This document shows positions 29,931-31,709 of a stretch of 31,709 nt of DNA, piece by piece. Under the pieces are notes generated by a model. The model had not been told where the DNA came from. It saw only the letters and a program-made list of their open reading frames with translations, and made no database searches. Location of the stretch: the NCBI GenBank assembly GCA_000435975.1, contig FR884125.1, forward strand, positions 8,080-39,788, given 5' to 3'. Source of the DNA: Oscillibacter sp. CAG:241 (GTDB taxonomy: Bacteria > Bacillota > Clostridia > Oscillospirales > Oscillospiraceae). Both the position numbers and the translations under genes were made by a program. Position 1 is the stretch's first letter. Each line of letters begins with the position of its first letter.

Positions 29931-30017
29931 GTGGACGTCCGGCGTATGCTGCGGCAGAAGCTCCTTTTCTGGGCCGCCGTAGCCGTCCTGACCCTCCTGG
30001 CCGCCCTGCTGAGCTGA
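29931..30017 (+). CDS. Possible 28-aa single-span membrane peptide
   Basis: A GTG seven bases after the flavodoxin stop, with GGCGGAG upstream, opens a reading with basic residues (RRMLRQK) followed by a hydrophobic helix FWAAVAVLTLLAALLS and a stop. The layout is that of a small membrane peptide with positive-inside orientation. An ATG at 29946 would give 23 aa. No homologue is known to me, and the start codon is weak, so this is tentative. Confidence 0.35.
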   Translation: MDVRRMLRQKLLFWAAVAVLTLLAALLS

Positions 30018-30026
30018 ATATGGGAT

Positions 30027-30070
30027 AAGGTGAAAGGCTTCGGGCATCCCCGGGGCCTTTCACCTTCTTT
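30027..30070 (+). terminator. Terminator of the flavodoxin operon
   Basis: AAGGTGAAAGGC pairs perfectly with GCCTTTCACCTT over a 16-base loop, then CTTT. Confidence 0.8.
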
Positions 30071-30152
30071 GCCCGGGGAAAATTTTTGCAGAAAATTGAA
30101 ATCAGTGTCGTCACTTTTTATTCCAATATCGCACCGCTGCAAACAAAAAATA

Positions 30153-30205
30153 AAACCCCCGGGGTCTCTTGTCATGCAAGAGGCCCCGGGGGTACTGTTT
30201 TATTT
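30153..30205 (-). terminator. Terminator of the surface-protein gene (bidirectional)
   Basis: CCCCCGGGGTCTCTTG pairs with CAAGAGGCCCCGGGGG (one wobble) over five bases. On the minus strand a T-rich run (TTTTATTTTTT) follows; on the plus strand GTTTTATTTT follows. Confidence 0.9.
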
Positions 30206-30231
30206 TGCCGCTTAGGTTTTTTCTTTTTGGC

Positions 30232-31709
30232 TTACGCCTCCCGCTCCTTACGCTTCAGGACGAAGGCTGCGGCGAGAATCGTCACGGGCAGGGCGATAAC
30301 CCAAACCAGCACGCCGGTATCGCCGGTGGCGGGGGTATTGCTGCCGCCGGTCTGAACGGTCACATCGGTCATGTCATAGAGCCGGGTCTGGGCGTTTACG
30401 AAGCGGTAGTAGGCCGCCAGGGCGTAGTAGCCCTGCTCGGTGGCCATGCCGTCCCGGTCGCCGCCAGCGGTGTGGCGGAAGCCGCCGCCGGGGACATAGA
30501 AGCTGGCCAGAGCATCCAGCACCGTCAGGCCGTTCTTCACGAAGCGGCTGTCCGCGATGGGATCAATACCCAAAGCGGTGAGGGCCACGATGACCTGGGC
30601 GCAGGACTCGCTGTTCACGGTGCCCCAGCTGCCAAAGCCGCCGTCATTGCGCTGCAGGGCGGAAAGGGCCTCCAGGGCCTTATCCACAGCAGCCTTCACG
30701 GTCTCGTTGGTCTTATAGTAGGGTGCCAGGGCCTGGATGGCCATAGCGGTCATATCGGGGTCGGCGTTCTCGCCGCTGAGGTTCCAGCCGCCGTCGGGAA
30801 GCTGGGCGTCCAGAATGACCTGAATCAGCTTCTCCCGGGTCACATCACCCATGGTGGGGTAATTGTGGCTATCCAGGGCAATAAGGGTGAAAATGGGGCC
30901 GTTGATGCCCTGCTTCTGCACATAGGCCATGTTATCCAGGCCCTTCAGCAGATTGTGGCCGCCCACATTGGTGACATCCTTGCCGATAGCGGTCAGGGCC
31001 AGGATCACCCGGGCGTTGTCGGTAACTTTGGCCCGGTGCAGGCGCTCATTGGCGTCAGCCTTGGCCTTCACATACTCCACCACATTGTCATAGTACCCGG
31101 CGGGCACGGTGCGGCCACTGCGGGCCAGGCCGATGACCATCCACTCGCCGCCGGTGGAGTTCACCGTGGGGGTGCCCAGGCCCTGGATGAAGTCGCCGGT
31201 GGTCTTATAGATGGTATCCAGGTTTGCCATGAGGTCCGCGTGCTTGAGCCGGTTGAGCTTGATAATCGCGGCGTTCAGAGCAGCCACCTTGTCAGCGTCC
31301 ACCAGGGCCTTGTCCTCGTCGGAAAGGGCGTCGTAGGCGGACTTGGCGGCGGTGATGGCGGCCTCACTATCCAGGGTGACATTGGCGCCGATGGCGTCAA
31401 TAAGGTCCTCCACGGTCTCGATGTCGCCCTTCAAAACGGTGATAGTCAGGTCGCTGATCTCCATCTGATAGAACTTCGCATAGACATCCAGCCAATCGTA
31501 TCCGCCGCTTCTGTGGGTAACATCCAGATAGCCGCCATGAATTCTGTAGGTGCCCGCCGGGGTGGTCTTGGGCACGGTGAAAGTGATGCTCTTGAGCGCC
31601 ACCTCGGGGCCGACGGGGGTAGTGCCCTCGCCCTCCCAGGAGTCGCCGCCCTTGGACCACTTGGAGAAAATGTACTCCGCACCGGGAATATTGGTGGAGT
31701 AGTTCAGCA
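30232..31709 (-). CDS. Cell-wall-anchored surface protein with prenyltransferase/squalene-cyclase-like repeats (N-terminus outside window)
   Basis: About 491 residues are visible, open to the right edge. Near the start of the visible part is a beta segment (VALKSITFTVPKTTPAGTYR), then a helical linker with the AYDALSDEDKALVDADK repeat seen in Firmicute surface proteins. The main part has alpha/alpha-toroid repeats of the prenyltransferase or squalene-cyclase type: LPDGGWNLSGENADPDMTAM, QRNDGGFGSWGTVNSESCAQ and GGGFRHTAGGDRDGMATEQG. The C-terminus is a sorting signal: TPATGD, a hydrophobic span (VLVWVIALPVTILAAAFVL) and KRKEREA. The motif is TPATG rather than LPXTG. Such toroids also occur in cobalamin-binding (intrinsic factor/transcobalamin-like) proteins, so a ligand-binding role is as likely as catalysis. 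Internal GTG/ATG starts are not real starts, since the frame stays open. Confidence 0.88.
   Translation of the reverse strand, partial: LNYSTNIPGAEYIFSKWSKGGDSWEGEGTTPVGPEVALKSITFTVPKTTPAGTYRIHGGYLDVTHRSGGYDWLDVYAKFYQMEISDLTITVLKGDIETVEDLIDAIGANVTLDSEAAITAAKSAYDALSDEDKALVDADKVAALNAAIIKLNRLKHADLMANLDTIYKTTGDFIQGLGTPTVNSTGGEWMVIGLARSGRTVPAGYYDNVVEYVKAKADANERLHRAKVTDNARVILALTAIGKDVTNVGGHNLLKGLDNMAYVQKQGINGPIFTLIALDSHNYPTMGDVTREKLIQVILDAQLPDGGWNLSGENADPDMTAMAIQALAPYYKTNETVKAAVDKALEALSALQRNDGGFGSWGTVNSESCAQVIVALTALGIDPIADSRFVKNGLTVLDALASFYVPGGGFRHTAGGDRDGMATEQGYYALAAYYRFVNAQTRLYDMTDVTVQTGGSNTPATGDTGVLVWVIALPVTILAAAFVLKRKEREA

Noticed and set aside
1..31709. CRISPR arrays, tRNA/rRNA genes, insertion sequences, prophage
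   Set aside because: No regularly spaced repeats, cloverleaf-like or rRNA sequences, transposase or phage motifs were recognised on either strand. Small RNAs without known motifs cannot be excluded by eye.

Overview
The window looks like a chromosomal segment of a GC-rich, low-oxygen Gram-positive gut bacterium of the class Clostridia, most likely Oscillospiraceae. This is an inference from protein style, strong AGGAGG ribosome-binding sites, sigma-A type promoters (TTGNNN-17-TATAAT), a CIRCE-controlled groESL operon, and pairs such as DUF2325/DUF3793 and DUF5662. No rRNA, tRNA, CRISPR array, phage or insertion sequence was seen.

Left part (1-4311): the 5' end of murI; a small acidic hypothetical gene; a UvrD/PcrA-type helicase translationally coupled to an unknown cysteine-cluster protein; then a 226-bp gene-free block made of five consecutive hairpins.

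4314-12602 (minus strand) is the most interesting part. One apparent operon from a promoter at 12694-12722 encodes a very large secreted GH20-type hexosaminidase (interrupted by one in-frame TAA), an 80-residue peptide with four cysteines, a putative lipoprotein, an HPr-kinase-like ATPase, a radical SAM/SPASM enzyme and a PqqD-like protein. Peptide + PqqD + SPASM radical SAM is the standard layout of a radical-SAM RiPP pathway. The HprK-like kinase suggests an added phosphorylation, and the link to a glycan hydrolase is unusual. A strong hairpin after the peptide gene could raise peptide output relative to the enzymes.

12883-16383 (plus) is an agmatine deiminase operon: putrescine carbamoyltransferase, agmatine/putrescine antiporter and agmatine deiminase. 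The carbamate kinase that usually completes the ATP-yielding pathway is not in the window.

16469-21566 holds a small alarmone synthetase, a DUF5662 protein, a coding remnant, an AT-richer DUF2089 regulator with a good promoter and an operator-like palindrome, and a MATE exporter plus cytidylate-kinase-like pair. The MATE gene has a leader with a consensus promoter, a tiny ORF, an intrinsic terminator just before the gene and a possible competing anti-terminator. An identical 40-bp terminator ends this operon and also lies downstream of groEL.

21675-27430 (minus) is housekeeping: groEL/groES under CIRCE, a diacylglycerol-kinase-family lipid kinase, and an lspA-rluD-rRNA methyltransferase operon. 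27649-30070 (plus) has a lipoprotein and a DUF2325-DUF3793-flavodoxin operon with a possible 28-residue membrane peptide at its end. The right edge carries the C-terminal two thirds or so of a sortase-anchored surface protein with prenyltransferase-like repeats.
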